From the NCBI GenBank assembly GCA_030688025.1, contig JAUYJL010000003.1, positions 20,193-84,192 on the forward strand: 64,000 bases of DNA. The letters are read 5' to 3'. Every line of letters begins with the position of its first letter. The stretch's first letter is position 1. The notes beneath the pieces are model-generated. The model searched no databases. It was not told the DNA's origin and worked only from the letters and a program-made list of their open reading frames with translations. This document shows, piece after piece, positions 27,229 to 35,860 of the stretch. The position numbers and the translations under genes were made by a program. Origin of the DNA: Candidatus Peregrinibacteria bacterium. Its GTDB lineage: Bacteria > Patescibacteriota > Gracilibacteria > UBA1369 > LOWO2-01-FULL-3.

Positions 27229-28242
27229 TTGACAGAACAAACAACATCCGAACCTCAAGGCAAAGCAAGCATTTTTCTTATCTTCGGCGAAGATAATTTT
27301 TCCTCAAACCAAAAACTAAAATTTTACCAAGACGGATTTTCAAAAAAATACGGTGAAGACAGCAACATAGAGGCTCTCGACGGGAAAAAACTCGACATCA
27401 AAAACTTCGAAACTGACCTGCAATCACTCCCCTTTCTGTCAGAAAAAAAAATGATAGTAATAAAAGATTTATTCGCAGAACGAGATGCAGAAGAGCAAAA
27501 AGAAGTGGCAAAAATAATAGAAAAAACTCCTGAATTTTGCGTATTGATTTTCTACGAAACAGCAAACGTCAAAAAAACGTTATCATTGTATAAAAAAATT
27601 GCACAAATAGGAAAAATAGAAGTATTCCCTGCCCTTTCTCCTCAAGAAAGTGCCCAATGGATAATGAAAAAAGCAAAACAAGAAAATATAAAAATATCCA
27701 TCATCACGGCAAAAATATTAGCAGACCGCGTTTCAGGAACGCTCTGGACCCTCACGAACGAATACGAAAAATTAAAAACATTCGCAAACGGCGAGGAAAT
27801 CACAAAAGCGATGGTTGAAGAATTAGTCCTGCCAAACATCTCAGCATCAATTTTCCACATGACAGATTTTATCGGTGGCAAAAAGCAAAAAGAAGCAATA
27901 AGCACATTTGAACTTATCGAAGAATCCGAAGGGAATGCCCCCCAAATATTCTTCATGATTGTCAGACATTTCAGATTGCTAATCCAAACTTTCGACATGC
28001 TAAAAAGAGGAGAATCACAACAAAGTATTATGAAAAAATTAGGAATACAACCATTCGTCGTCCCAAAAATGGCATCACAATGCAAAAATTTCACAGAAAA
28101 AGATCTAATTGAAATTTACAAAAAATTACTTAAAATAGATACAGACTTCAAAACAGGCCAAATAAAAACTTCAGCTCAAGACAATAGTCACCACAAACTC
28201 GCAATAGAAAAATTCATAATTGATTGCTGTAAGAAAAACTAA
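27229..28242 (+). CDS. holA: DNA polymerase III subunit delta
   Basis: HolA is the clamp-loader subunit that opens the beta sliding clamp. The 337-residue length matches the family. The N-terminal AAA+-like fold has the usual start IFLIFGEDNF and the LPFLSEKKMIVIKDLF segment. The middle has the SAQWIMKKA and DRVSGTLWTLTNEYEKL patterns. The C-terminal helical collar contains FFMIVRHFRLLIQ and KTG, the last near the end in KIDTDFKTGQ. The start codon is TTG at 27229, supported by the promoter just upstream. No ATG is available before the conserved N-terminus. It stands alone between the giant genes and a TrmB-type regulator. Confidence 0.9.
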   Translation: MTEQTTSEPQGKASIFLIFGEDNFSSNQKLKFYQDGFSKKYGEDSNIEALDGKKLDIKNFETDLQSLPFLSEKKMIVIKDLFAERDAEEQKEVAKIIEKTPEFCVLIFYETANVKKTLSLYKKIAQIGKIEVFPALSPQESAQWIMKKAKQENIKISIITAKILADRVSGTLWTLTNEYEKLKTFANGEEITKAMVEELVLPNISASIFHMTDFIGGKKQKEAISTFELIEESEGNAPQIFFMIVRHFRLLIQTFDMLKRGESQQSIMKKLGIQPFVVPKMASQCKNFTEKDLIEIYKKLLKIDTDFKTGQIKTSAQDNSHHKLAIEKFIIDCCKKN

Positions 28243-28263
28243 TTGTTAAAATCTACTTCGTAA

Positions 28264-28300
28264 ATTTGTCGTAGAGTTTTACAACAAGATTTCGACAAAT
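28264..28300. terminator. Hairpin after holA
   Basis: ATTTGTCG at 28264-28271 pairs with CGACAAAT at 28293-28300 around a 21-nt loop. It lies 22 nt past the holA stop. No good T-run follows, so it may be a weak terminator or a decayed structured element. Confidence 0.45.
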
Positions 28301-28371
28301 CCAAGAAAACCGCGGGAAAAAGACACATTCTCAGTGCCGCAAAATCTCTATTTCATAAAATTAACACCATC

Positions 28372-29235
28372 ATGGAAAAAGAGCTTATCCAAATCCTTAC
28401 AAGCCTCGGCCTTACAGATAAAGAATCCAAAGTTTATCTTGCCGCAACAGAGGCGGGCACTTCACCCGTATCGCAAATTGCGCAGAAAGCCGGCATAAAC
28501 AGGGTCACGACATACGACATCTTGGAAAAACTAAAACAACGCGGCGTAATCAGCCATTTTACGAAAAAACAAATAAAATATTTCACAGCCACAAAGCCTG
28601 AAACGCTTCTCGAAGAATTCGAAAAAAGAACAAATTCTCTTCGTATAGCATTGCCAAAACTAAAGAAACTCACGGGCGATATGTCACATCCACGAGTAAG
28701 ATATTTCGAAGGACTTGAGGGCATCAAAGCCATTTATACGGACACACTCACAAGCAAAACAGAAATATTAAACTACTCAAATTCCGAAGAAATAAGAAAT
28801 GCTTGGCCAAATTACGACATCGAATATGTAGAAAAAAGAGCAAAGAAGCAAATCTTCCTGAAAGGAATTTGCCAAAACGATGAATACGGCAAAAAAGTGC
28901 ATGAACTAGACCAAAAATATTTCCGCGAAATGAGGCTACTCGACCCTACTCAATTCGATTTCACAAACGAAATAAATATTTACGACGACAAAGTCGCAAT
29001 TATTTCATTCAAAGATGAACTAATAGGAATGATCATAGAAAGCGCAGAAATCGCAAAAAGCCAACGTGTAATCTTCGACATGTGTTGGAAATTCTCAAAA
29101 ATACTTGATGAAGTGGAAAAATCCAAAGACATCAAAACAAAACTCCTCCAACCAATCAAAAGCACAAAAAATCTAATCGCCACCAAAGAAGAAACGGCCG
29201 AGGACATTTACAGAAAGAATCTGTCATTGTTTTAG
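28372..29235 (+). CDS. TrmB-family transcriptional regulator
   Basis: A 287-residue DNA-binding regulator. The N-terminal winged helix (about residues 1-75) has LTSLGLTDKESKVYLA, SQIAQKAGINRVTTYDIL and LKQRGVIS, the classic TrmB-type arrangement. The C-terminal effector region (about 100-260) contains RVRYFEGLEGIKAIY and the strands YDDKVAIISF, seen in TrmB proteins without the sugar-binding extension. TrmB regulators are most frequent in archaea and occur in many CPR genomes. The target is unknown. Neighbours (holA, gatCA) give no hint. Confidence 0.85.
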   Translation: MEKELIQILTSLGLTDKESKVYLAATEAGTSPVSQIAQKAGINRVTTYDILEKLKQRGVISHFTKKQIKYFTATKPETLLEEFEKRTNSLRIALPKLKKLTGDMSHPRVRYFEGLEGIKAIYTDTLTSKTEILNYSNSEEIRNAWPNYDIEYVEKRAKKQIFLKGICQNDEYGKKVHELDQKYFREMRLLDPTQFDFTNEINIYDDKVAIISFKDELIGMIIESAEIAKSQRVIFDMCWKFSKILDEVEKSKDIKTKLLQPIKSTKNLIATKEETAEDIYRKNLSLF

Positions 29236-29309
29236 AAAGGAAGAAATATATTTGAGAAAATATTACTAAAGCGTGGGAGAGCTTAGAAAAGTTCAATATA
29301 GCAGTAAAG

Positions 29310-29408
29310 AAATGGCAAAAATATTTCTGAGAGCGCATTACGTTTCATTAGATAAAAAAATACTTACGAAAAAAGAAGTCTAAGCTCTCAGGAATGTTTT
29401 TGGCATTT
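29310..29408. repeat. Family 1 structured palindrome, copy C
   Basis: A 99-nt inverted repeat. The arms 29310-29334 and 29384-29408 pair over 25 positions with one mismatch and two G-T pairs. Just inside are GAGCGCATTACGTTTC on the left and GAAGTCTAAGCTC on the right, matching the cores of A and B. The outer stem differs from both. It lies between convergent genes and ends 3 nt from the gatA stop codon. The upstream 70 nt contain AGAGCTTAGA, possibly a decayed second copy. Confidence 0.83.
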
Positions 29409-29411
29409 CCT

Positions 29412-30854
29412 TTATTCTACTTGAACCTTTTCTACCACCTCCCCAACCATAAAACACCTTCCCTCTTCAAACTGCGGAGCAATGATCTGTAAACCGATTG
29501 GCAAGCCACTTTTAGACATTCCCGCCGGAACTGCAAGCGAAGGAATACCGGCCGCACTCATAGGAATCGTCAAGGAATCAGCCATATACATCGCAAGCGG
29601 ATTATCCACAAACTCTCCAACCTTAAATGCAGGAGTTGGGCTTACAGGAGCGATCAAGACATCCACTTTCTCAAAAGCATCCGCAAAATCTTTTATAATT
29701 AAAGTCCTGACTTTTTGTCCTTTTTTATAATACGCATCGTAATAACCAGCCGACAAAACATAAGTTCCAATCATTATTCTTCTCTTTATTTCGCTTCCAA
29801 ATCCTTCTCCACGAGCCGCAAAATAATATTCGACCAAATCCTCCGCTTTCTCTTTAGGCTTTTTTCCATATCGAATTCCATCAAACCTTTCCAAATTCGC
29901 AGAAAGCTCAGCCGGCATTGATACATAATAAGCCGCAATCGCATATTTCGTCATTGGCAAAGAAACTTCCACTACTTTCGCCCCTTCCTTTTCAAGTTTT
30001 TGAACAACTTCCATTACTTTATCTGAAACCTCTTTATCAATCCCCTCCCCAAAATACTCCTTAGGAATCCCTATCTTAAGCCCTTTAACACCTTTTCCCA
30101 AAAACGAAGTATAATCCGGAACCTCTACATCAGGAGTAGTAGAATCATTCAAATCTTTTCCAGCAGTTACATTCAAAATAATAGCAGCATCTTCAACACT
30201 TTTCGCAAAATGCCCGATAGTATCCCAGCTAGAAGCCATCGCCGTAACACCACTTCTAGAAACACGACCATAAGTAACCTTCATTCCAACAACTCCGCAT
30301 AGTGAAGCAGGCTGACGAATCGACCCTCCAGTATCAGTTCCCATTGCATAAATACACATATCAGCAGCAGTAGCCGCAGCGCTTCCACCGGACGAACCAC
30401 CAGCAACCCTTTCGAGATCATAAGGATTTTTCGTCACACCAAAACACGAATGTTCAGTACTACTTCCACACGCAAACTCATCCATATTTGTCTTTCCAAT
30501 CATCACCATTCCCGCATTCCTAAGCTTTTTCACAACTGTCGCATCATAAGGCGGGACAAAATCTTTCAACATCGGAGAACAACACGTCGTTTTAACTCCC
30601 TTTGTATTAAAAATATCTTTCATTGCACAAGGAATTCCCATCAAAGATCCCAAATCCTCACCTTTTTTGAACCTCTTATCCATCTCTTTTGCCTCAGCCA
30701 AAGCCATTTTCTCATCCACAAAAATAAAAGCATTCAAATCTTTATTTCGCACAGAAATTTCCACCAAACAATCTTTCATCAAATCCTCACAGGAAAATTT
30801 CCCTTCTCTAAGCCCTTTTGCCGCCTCACTAATTTTAAGTTTATTTAATTGCAT
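29412..30854 (-). CDS. gatA: Asp/Glu-tRNA(Asn/Gln) amidotransferase subunit A
   Basis: GatA is the amidase subunit that supplies ammonia to convert Glu-tRNA(Gln) or Asp-tRNA(Asn) to the amides. The 480-residue protein has the Ser-cis-Ser-Lys triad of the amidase signature: Lys in AMKDIFNTKG, the first Ser in GGSSGGSAAA, and the nucleophile in MGTDTGGSIRQPAS. Length is normal. It overlaps gatC by 14 nt, so the two are translationally coupled. gatB is not in the window and must lie elsewhere. A family 1 palindrome lies just past its stop codon. Confidence 0.96.
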   Translation of the reverse strand: MQLNKLKISEAAKGLREGKFSCEDLMKDCLVEISVRNKDLNAFIFVDEKMALAEAKEMDKRFKKGEDLGSLMGIPCAMKDIFNTKGVKTTCCSPMLKDFVPPYDATVVKKLRNAGMVMIGKTNMDEFACGSSTEHSCFGVTKNPYDLERVAGGSSGGSAAATAADMCIYAMGTDTGGSIRQPASLCGVVGMKVTYGRVSRSGVTAMASSWDTIGHFAKSVEDAAIILNVTAGKDLNDSTTPDVEVPDYTSFLGKGVKGLKIGIPKEYFGEGIDKEVSDKVMEVVQKLEKEGAKVVEVSLPMTKYAIAAYYVSMPAELSANLERFDGIRYGKKPKEKAEDLVEYYFAARGEGFGSEIKRRIMIGTYVLSAGYYDAYYKKGQKVRTLIIKDFADAFEKVDVLIAPVSPTPAFKVGEFVDNPLAMYMADSLTIPMSAAGIPSLAVPAGMSKSGLPIGLQIIAPQFEEGRCFMVGEVVEKVQVE

Positions 30855-31131
30855 TCATCACTTTTACCTGATTACTATCAACTTCAAGCTCACTACAAGC
30901 CAAAAGTTCTTCCCTCTTAGCCTCACTCGCAACAACCTCATCCTTTCTCATTACATTCTTTAAACCCGTCACCTGACTCGTAATTTCAACTCCCTCCGTA
31001 TCAACTTCCTTCAAAATATCCACATACTCAAGAACTCCGGACAGCTGTCCGGCAAACTTTTTAACCTCTTCGTCGGTTAGTTTAAGCCTTGCAAGCTTCG
31101 CTACATGTCTTACCTGTTCTTCTGTTAACAT
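30841..31131 (-). CDS. gatC: Asp/Glu-tRNA(Asn/Gln) amidotransferase subunit C
   Basis: This 96-residue GatC stabilises the GatA-GatB interface. Family features are EEQVRHVAKLARLKLTDEE at the N-terminus, a middle helix LSGVLEYVDILKEVDTEGVE, and the LRKDEVV-like segment MRKDEVVAS. Length matches the family. It overlaps the start of gatA by 14 nt. The divergent neighbour at 31208 is a small membrane protein. Confidence 0.93.
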   Translation of the reverse strand: MLTEEQVRHVAKLARLKLTDEEVKKFAGQLSGVLEYVDILKEVDTEGVEITSQVTGLKNVMRKDEVVASEAKREELLACSELEVDSNQVKVMNAIK

Positions 31132-31207
31132 GCCAAAACTCTACAAAAAAAGTAGCCAAAAAGCAAGAACTAAGCTAAAATTCCTTCATTGACAGCCACA
31201 AACAAAA

Positions 31208-31513
31208 ATGAACACACTTCTCAACATAAAAAGAGTTTCCCTAATCTTCTTTATTGCGATAGGAATCATCCATCTCGGCTCCAGCATGCTAATCGCAAAT
31301 AATATATTTTCACAAACAAGCTACATCGTAAGCAAAACAATGGAAATCCCATTCATTCTCACTGGAATGATGTACGGACTATGTTCCCTCAGAATATCCC
31401 TCACCAATCCGGAAGAACCCCACAAAACACTGGACATTTTCCTGATATCATTGATAATAATCACCTTGGTCGCACTAATAATCATAAATCTAGCAATTCC
31501 AACAATTTTATAA
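31208..31513 (+). CDS. Small integral membrane protein, unknown
   Basis: A 101-residue protein with three hydrophobic stretches (about residues 12-32, 44-60 and 75-98). No motif or family is recognised. It starts at an ATG about 76 nt from the divergent gatC. It lies 22 nt upstream of the RibL-like gene and may share a transcript with that gene, ftsX and recO. A transport or membrane-tethering role cannot be inferred. Confidence 0.6.
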   Translation: MNTLLNIKRVSLIFFIAIGIIHLGSSMLIANNIFSQTSYIVSKTMEIPFILTGMMYGLCSLRISLTNPEEPHKTLDIFLISLIIITLVALIIINLAIPTIL

Positions 31514-31535
31514 GCAGAAAATTTTAAAAAAATAA

Positions 31536-32015
31536 ATGCAAAACGAAAAAGAAAAAAAATTGGTAATGGTCTTCGGAACATTTGATTACCTGCATGCCGG
31601 TCACGAAAATCTCTTTTCACAAGCACGCGAGCTTGGTGACGAAATCATCGCAATAATAGCGCGCGACAACACAGTAAGAACAATCAAAGGCGCTCTTCCC
31701 GACCACAACGAAAAAGAAAGAATGAAAGCTCTCGAAGAAACATCTTGGGCGGACAAAGTAGTTTTAGGCGACACAAAAGACAAAACAAAAGTGATAAAAA
31801 ATTACAAACCCGACATTATCGCGCTTGGATACGACCAATTCGCATTCACATATCTACTCGACAAAATGATAATCGAGCTTGGACTGGAAACAAAAATCGT
31901 CAGACTAAAGCCATATCGTCCTGATATGTACAAATCTTCAATAATTAAATATAATCTCTCAGAGAATAAACAAACCCCTCATGAAACAAATACCCTCATC
32001 ACTCAACCTAATTAA
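31536..32015 (+). CDS. RibL/TagD-like cytidylyltransferase-fold enzyme, probable FAD synthase
   Basis: This 159-residue nucleotidyltransferase has the HxGH signature (HAGH at residues 20-23), preceded by MVFGTFDYL. It also has IARDNTVRTIKG, ERMKAL and KPDIIALGYDQ. This set most resembles archaeal FAD synthetase RibL; glycerol-3-phosphate cytidylyltransferases share the same fold. RibL adenylylates FMN to FAD. Because the RibF in this window is kinase-only, a RibL role here would complete the flavin cofactor route. The ISSTK-like C-terminal motif of bacterial enzymes appears as KSSIIK. Its end overlaps the start of ftsX by 35 nt. CDP-glycerol or other nucleotide-alcohol synthesis remains an alternative. 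Confidence 0.78.
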   Translation: MQNEKEKKLVMVFGTFDYLHAGHENLFSQARELGDEIIAIIARDNTVRTIKGALPDHNEKERMKALEETSWADKVVLGDTKDKTKVIKNYKPDIIALGYDQFAFTYLLDKMIIELGLETKIVRLKPYRPDMYKSSIIKYNLSENKQTPHETNTLITQPN

Positions 32016-32904
32016 ACGCGGTTTTTCGCTCGCAGTTTCAAATGTATGGAGAAATAAATTTTTATCAGTAGCCGTAATATTTGTAATAGCGGTTATTTTG
32101 CTGATCTTCAACACAATTTTACTTGTAAACTTCATCTCACAAGACGCACTTTCAGATTTAAATAAAAAAATAGATATCGTCGCCTACCTCAAAGAAAGCA
32201 CCTCCTACGAACAAGTAATTTCAATAACAAACGATTTAAAAAACATTGAAGGAGTAGAAAGTGCCACATACTTTTCAAAAGAAGACGCTCTTGCCCAAAT
32301 CAACAAATTACATCCGGACATCTCGGGCGCCTTTGAAAAATACAACCTCGGAAATCCGCTTCCTGCAAGCATAAACATAAAAACCATACATCCAAAATAT
32401 TACAAAACCGTAACAGAATTTTTATCACAAGAAAAATACAGCACCTACCTTTCAAACTTTGAAGCGAACAGTTCCGAAAACGCATCACTCATCACAAGCG
32501 CCGCACAAAATCTCGTAAAAATCACAAATTTCGCAGGCCAAATCATATTCTGGCTCATTGCAATTTTCATAGTCGGAGGCGCACTAATCATCCTAAACGC
32601 AATCCAAATCACGATTTTTAATCGCAAAAAAGAAATCGAAGTAATGAAACTCGTTGGCGCATCTTATTCTTTCATCAGACTTCCATTCATCATAGAAAGC
32701 ATAATTTATGGACTTCTTGCAATTGTCCTAAGCCTTGGAATGTTCGCATTAATCACACAAAAAATCGACATCTCATCATATGGAATTTCAATGACATTCC
32801 AAAATTCTGAAATCATCAAAATAATCATAGGCGAAATTCTGGCAACAATCGCATTAAGCGTAACAAGTTCTCTAATCGCAGTACACGAATATCTAAATCA
32901 GTAA
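31981..32904 (+). CDS. ftsX: Cell division protein FtsX
   Basis: FtsX is the membrane half of the FtsEX complex, which activates cell-wall hydrolases at the septum. The 307-residue protein has a cytoplasmic N-terminus and a first membrane segment (about residues 25-47). An extracellular domain follows, with the KIDIVAYLKE and GVESATYFSKEDAL patterns. Three C-terminal membrane segments enclose RKKEIEVMKLVGAS(YSFIRLPF), the conserved coupling region for the ABC partner. ftsE is not adjacent, which is uncommon. The start overlaps the preceding RibL-like gene by 35 nt, and the end overlaps the proposed recO start by 16 nt. Confidence 0.93.
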   Translation: MKQIPSSLNLIKRGFSLAVSNVWRNKFLSVAVIFVIAVILLIFNTILLVNFISQDALSDLNKKIDIVAYLKESTSYEQVISITNDLKNIEGVESATYFSKEDALAQINKLHPDISGAFEKYNLGNPLPASINIKTIHPKYYKTVTEFLSQEKYSTYLSNFEANSSENASLITSAAQNLVKITNFAGQIIFWLIAIFIVGGALIILNAIQITIFNRKKEIEVMKLVGASYSFIRLPFIIESIIYGLLAIVLSLGMFALITQKIDISSYGISMTFQNSEIIKIIIGEILATIALSVTSSLIAVHEYLNQ

Positions 32905-33491
32905 CCACAAAATGCATAATTTTAGGTCACAAGAATATCGGAGAATCCGATAGACTTGTTTATTTATATTCGGAAGAATTAGGCAAAATAAAAGCATACG
33001 CAAAAGGAGGAAGAAAAATTTTAAGCAAATTCATAGGACACATCGAAACCCTAAACATCGCAGAAGTCTCACTTTATTTCGGCCCACAAAGCATAATCAT
33101 CACAGAAATTTCCAGCAACGAAACCCTCCTCAAGAAAGCTGAAAAACTTGAAACTTTTCAAAGCGCATTAAAAATCGCAGAGATCGCAAACGCCTTACTT
33201 TTCGAAGAACAAAAATACGATAACCTCATAAGCCTGATGAGAAAAGCCATCATGCATTTGATAACATCAAAAAAACCACACTTGATTTACACCGCATTCG
33301 CGATAAAACTTATGGACAAACTTGGAATCGTTCCGGACTTCAAAGACAGCACAATGCACATTTCAGATAAATACATCAAATTTTTCGAATTCATAAAAGC
33401 AAAAACCTTCACAGAAATAGAAAAAATAAAAACAACAAAAGAAGAAGACACTTATATCTCAAAATATCTCAATAAATTATTGGATTTCTAA
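32889..33491 (+). CDS. recO: DNA repair protein RecO, no NUG start codon
   Basis: RecO loads RecA and anneals ssDNA in RecFOR repair. The frame from about 32910 reads TKCIILGHKNIGESDRLVYLY and continues as ELGKIKAYAKGG, matching the N-terminal OB-fold of RecO. The helical domain extends to the TAA at 33489-33491. No ATG, GTG or TTG exists in frame before the conserved N-terminus; the nearest later ATG at 33237 would remove more than half the protein. The best-placed candidate is ATA at 32889, eight codons before the conserved CIILG and overlapping the ftsX end by 16 nt, so translational coupling is likely. The zinc-finger part of the C-terminal domain is missing (about 200 residues versus about 240). 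A sequencing error at the start remains possible. Confidence 0.8.
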   Translation: MSKSVTTKCIILGHKNIGESDRLVYLYSEELGKIKAYAKGGRKILSKFIGHIETLNIAEVSLYFGPQSIIITEISSNETLLKKAEKLETFQSALKIAEIANALLFEEQKYDNLISLMRKAIMHLITSKKPHLIYTAFAIKLMDKLGIVPDFKDSTMHISDKYIKFFEFIKAKTFTEIEKIKTTKEEDTYISKYLNKLLDF

Positions 33492-33613
33492 GGAACCTCC
33501 GAAAAACATGTATTGTTGCGTCAACTTTGTCGCCCCCTCCTCGCCGTACGAATTAGTACGGCTATGTCGGGAGCTCCTTGTTTCCTTACACTACATTGTT
33601 TTTCAGAGGTTCC
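33492..33613. repeat. Family 2 structured palindrome, copy E
   Basis: A 122-nt element exactly filling the gap between the convergent recO and relA stop codons. The outer arms GGAACCTCCGAAAAACA (33492-33508) and its partner (33597-33613) pair over 17 positions with one G-T. Inside, read on the minus strand, are AAACAAGGAGCTCCCGACATAG, an apex hairpin with CGTAC/GTACG, and GCGACAAAGTTGACGC. The left half is nearly identical to copy D 25 kb away. It is likely a two-way terminator. Confidence 0.83.
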
Positions 33614-35815
33614 CTAAGCCTTCTTTTTTATACGACCAGAAGCTTTTCGTCTTCCATGAGGGCTTGCGACATATTTTTCATTTTCCTTCTTAGCTCTGGA
33701 AACTTTCATCACACCATTTATATTTTCAAGCTTATCTATAACAATATCGAATTTATCCAAATTATCCATTTCCAACAAAAAATAATCTTCATAAAGTCCA
33801 GCATCCCCAAGCGCCTTCAATTGAATATCCTTTATCGTCATATTTAATTTGGCCATTTCCACAGTAAGCTCATTCATAAGCCCTATTCTAGATACCGCAA
33901 CAACCTTGATCCCGACAATATATTTCGGCCCTTCATCAGAAATATTTTTAAAATGAGCGGCAACGAATCTATCATAATTAAGAGCCCCAATCATCTTGCA
34001 ATCCATTTTATGAACCGTAACGCAATTTCCACGCGTTACATATCCAAGAATATTATCTCCGGATTTCGGCTCACAACACGACGCAAACTTTATAGGAAGC
34101 CCTTCTTCTCCACCAATCAAAACTTGTTTTTCTATCACGACACTCTGCTCAAGAGTGCATTTTTTTGACTTCTTAGCGACCTTTGCGGGCATGACGACGG
34201 AATGGACAACCGCCTCTTCATAAGGATAAATCTTCTTAACAATTTCATGTGCAGGCTTTCCACCTTTCCCTATTTCCTCAAGAATCGTTTCTCTTTGCAC
34301 TAAATTCAAATTTTTTCCAAGATATTTTCTCAAAATAGTATAATTCTGATCGAGAAAAGGTTTTCCAATTCTTTCCAAATGAGTATTTAAAATATCACGT
34401 CCCAATTTTACATTATTATCCCTATTTAAAGAGCTAAAATAAGCCTTTATTCTGTTGCGCGCAAATCCACTTTTCACAACCGAAAGCCATTGAAGTTTTG
34501 GAGTCGCATCGCTTCTTGTAATAATCTCAACCACTTCTCCATTTTTGAGCTCGTAATCAAGAGGCACAATCTTCGAATCAACTTTTGCCATAATACACCT
34601 ATTCCCAACATCGGTATGAACACTATAAGCAAAATCAATGGGCGTAGAGCCCGCAGTCAAATCACGAACCTCTCCACGAGGAGTCAGCACAAATATTTTA
34701 TCTTTAAAAACATCCAAATCATTAAGCCCCTCACGAATATCAGCAATTCCCTTTACCCAATCGGAATAAGCCTTAAGCGCCTCCGCACTTGAAGTCCCAT
34801 TCTGTTTATAGACCCAATGTGAAGCGATCCCAAACTCGCTATCCATATGCATTTTTTCATCCCGTATTTGTATTTCAACAGGTTGATCCATATCCTTTGG
34901 AGCAAGCCCCAAAACAACAGTATGAAGACTCTTGTACCCATTTGCTTTTGGAACAGCGATATAATCCTTAAATCTTCTTGTAACAGGCCTCCATTCGCTA
35001 TGGACAAGCCCCAACACAGAATACAAATGTTCAACTTGAAAATTCCCCAACACATCTTTTTTCTCAGGCAAAACAACCCTTATTGCAAAAATGTCATACA
35101 AATCCTCAGGAGAATTCAGTCCTTTCTTTTTAAGCTTTTTGTGAATACTGTAAACGCCTTTTATTCGCCCGGAAACATCAGCAATAACTCCACGATTCGC
35201 AAAAAAATCCGTTAATCTCTTATTAATCCATGCTATAGAGATTTCACAACTCTTCTTTAATTCCTTCAATTTTCCTGAAATATTTTTATATTCCACGGGA
35301 TTCGTGTACTTGAAAGAAAGATCCTCAAGACTTGTTTTCATATTATAAATTCCAAGCCTATCCGCAATAGGCGCATACAAATCAAGAGTTTCCTTGGCAA
35401 ATGCAACATGATCCGAAACTCCATGAAAATCTTTAAGTTTATGAAGCCTACAAGCCAAACTCATCAAAACAACCCTTATATCCTTGGCCATCGTCAAAAA
35501 CATTTTTCTCAAAATCTCAAGTCTAGAAGTTCGATCATTTTCTTTATAACTTAAATTCTCAATCTTTGTAACCGCAAGAATAAGCGCTATAACCGATTTA
35601 CCAAAAGATTCCTCAATCTCTTTTTCCGTCAAAATTTCTCTAAGAAAAAGATCCTTAACAAGCAAAGCAATCACCGTATCCTCATCGGGATTCATAGGCA
35701 TCAAAATATCCAGCGCCGAGATACAGCAAGCCTCATGATTTTTAGCAAGAGAAAGCGCACGCTCAAACCGCTCAGAATCAAATAATTTCACTTTTTTTGA
35801 AACCTTTTGAACCAT
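33614..35815 (-). CDS. relA: (p)ppGpp synthetase, RelA type with degenerate hydrolase domain
   Basis: This 733-residue RelA/SpoT-family protein makes the alarmone (p)ppGpp. The N-terminal HD-domain fold is present, but the catalytic HD of the usual ALLHDVVEDT motif reads ALLVKDLFLRE (residues 50-60), so hydrolase activity should be lost. The synthetase domain keeps RFKDYIAVPKANGYKSLHT, VEIQIRD and SEFGIASHWVYK. A TGS domain (FVLTPRGEVRDL, GSTPIDFAYSVHTDVG), a zinc-finger/CC-containing region and a C-terminal ACT domain follow. It is probably synthetase-only, so a separate hydrolase would be needed. The gene ends at a family 2 palindrome shared with recO. Confidence 0.92.
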   Translation of the reverse strand: MVQKVSKKVKLFDSERFERALSLAKNHEACCISALDILMPMNPDEDTVIALLVKDLFLREILTEKEIEESFGKSVIALILAVTKIENLSYKENDRTSRLEILRKMFLTMAKDIRVVLMSLACRLHKLKDFHGVSDHVAFAKETLDLYAPIADRLGIYNMKTSLEDLSFKYTNPVEYKNISGKLKELKKSCEISIAWINKRLTDFFANRGVIADVSGRIKGVYSIHKKLKKKGLNSPEDLYDIFAIRVVLPEKKDVLGNFQVEHLYSVLGLVHSEWRPVTRRFKDYIAVPKANGYKSLHTVVLGLAPKDMDQPVEIQIRDEKMHMDSEFGIASHWVYKQNGTSSAEALKAYSDWVKGIADIREGLNDLDVFKDKIFVLTPRGEVRDLTAGSTPIDFAYSVHTDVGNRCIMAKVDSKIVPLDYELKNGEVVEIITRSDATPKLQWLSVVKSGFARNRIKAYFSSLNRDNNVKLGRDILNTHLERIGKPFLDQNYTILRKYLGKNLNLVQRETILEEIGKGGKPAHEIVKKIYPYEEAVVHSVVMPAKVAKKSKKCTLEQSVVIEKQVLIGGEEGLPIKFASCCEPKSGDNILGYVTRGNCVTVHKMDCKMIGALNYDRFVAAHFKNISDEGPKYIVGIKVVAVSRIGLMNELTVEMAKLNMTIKDIQLKALGDAGLYEDYFLLEMDNLDKFDIVIDKLENINGVMKVSRAKKENEKYVASPHGRRKASGRIKKKA

Positions 35816-35860
35816 ACTATGTTCAAGAAAAAATACCCAAACAAAGTATACTACTTTTCC

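Noticed and set aside
28264..28300. A tenth copy of the family 2 palindrome after holA
   Set aside because: CGAAGTAGAT on the minus strand resembles the right core, but the left core and the long outer stem are missing.
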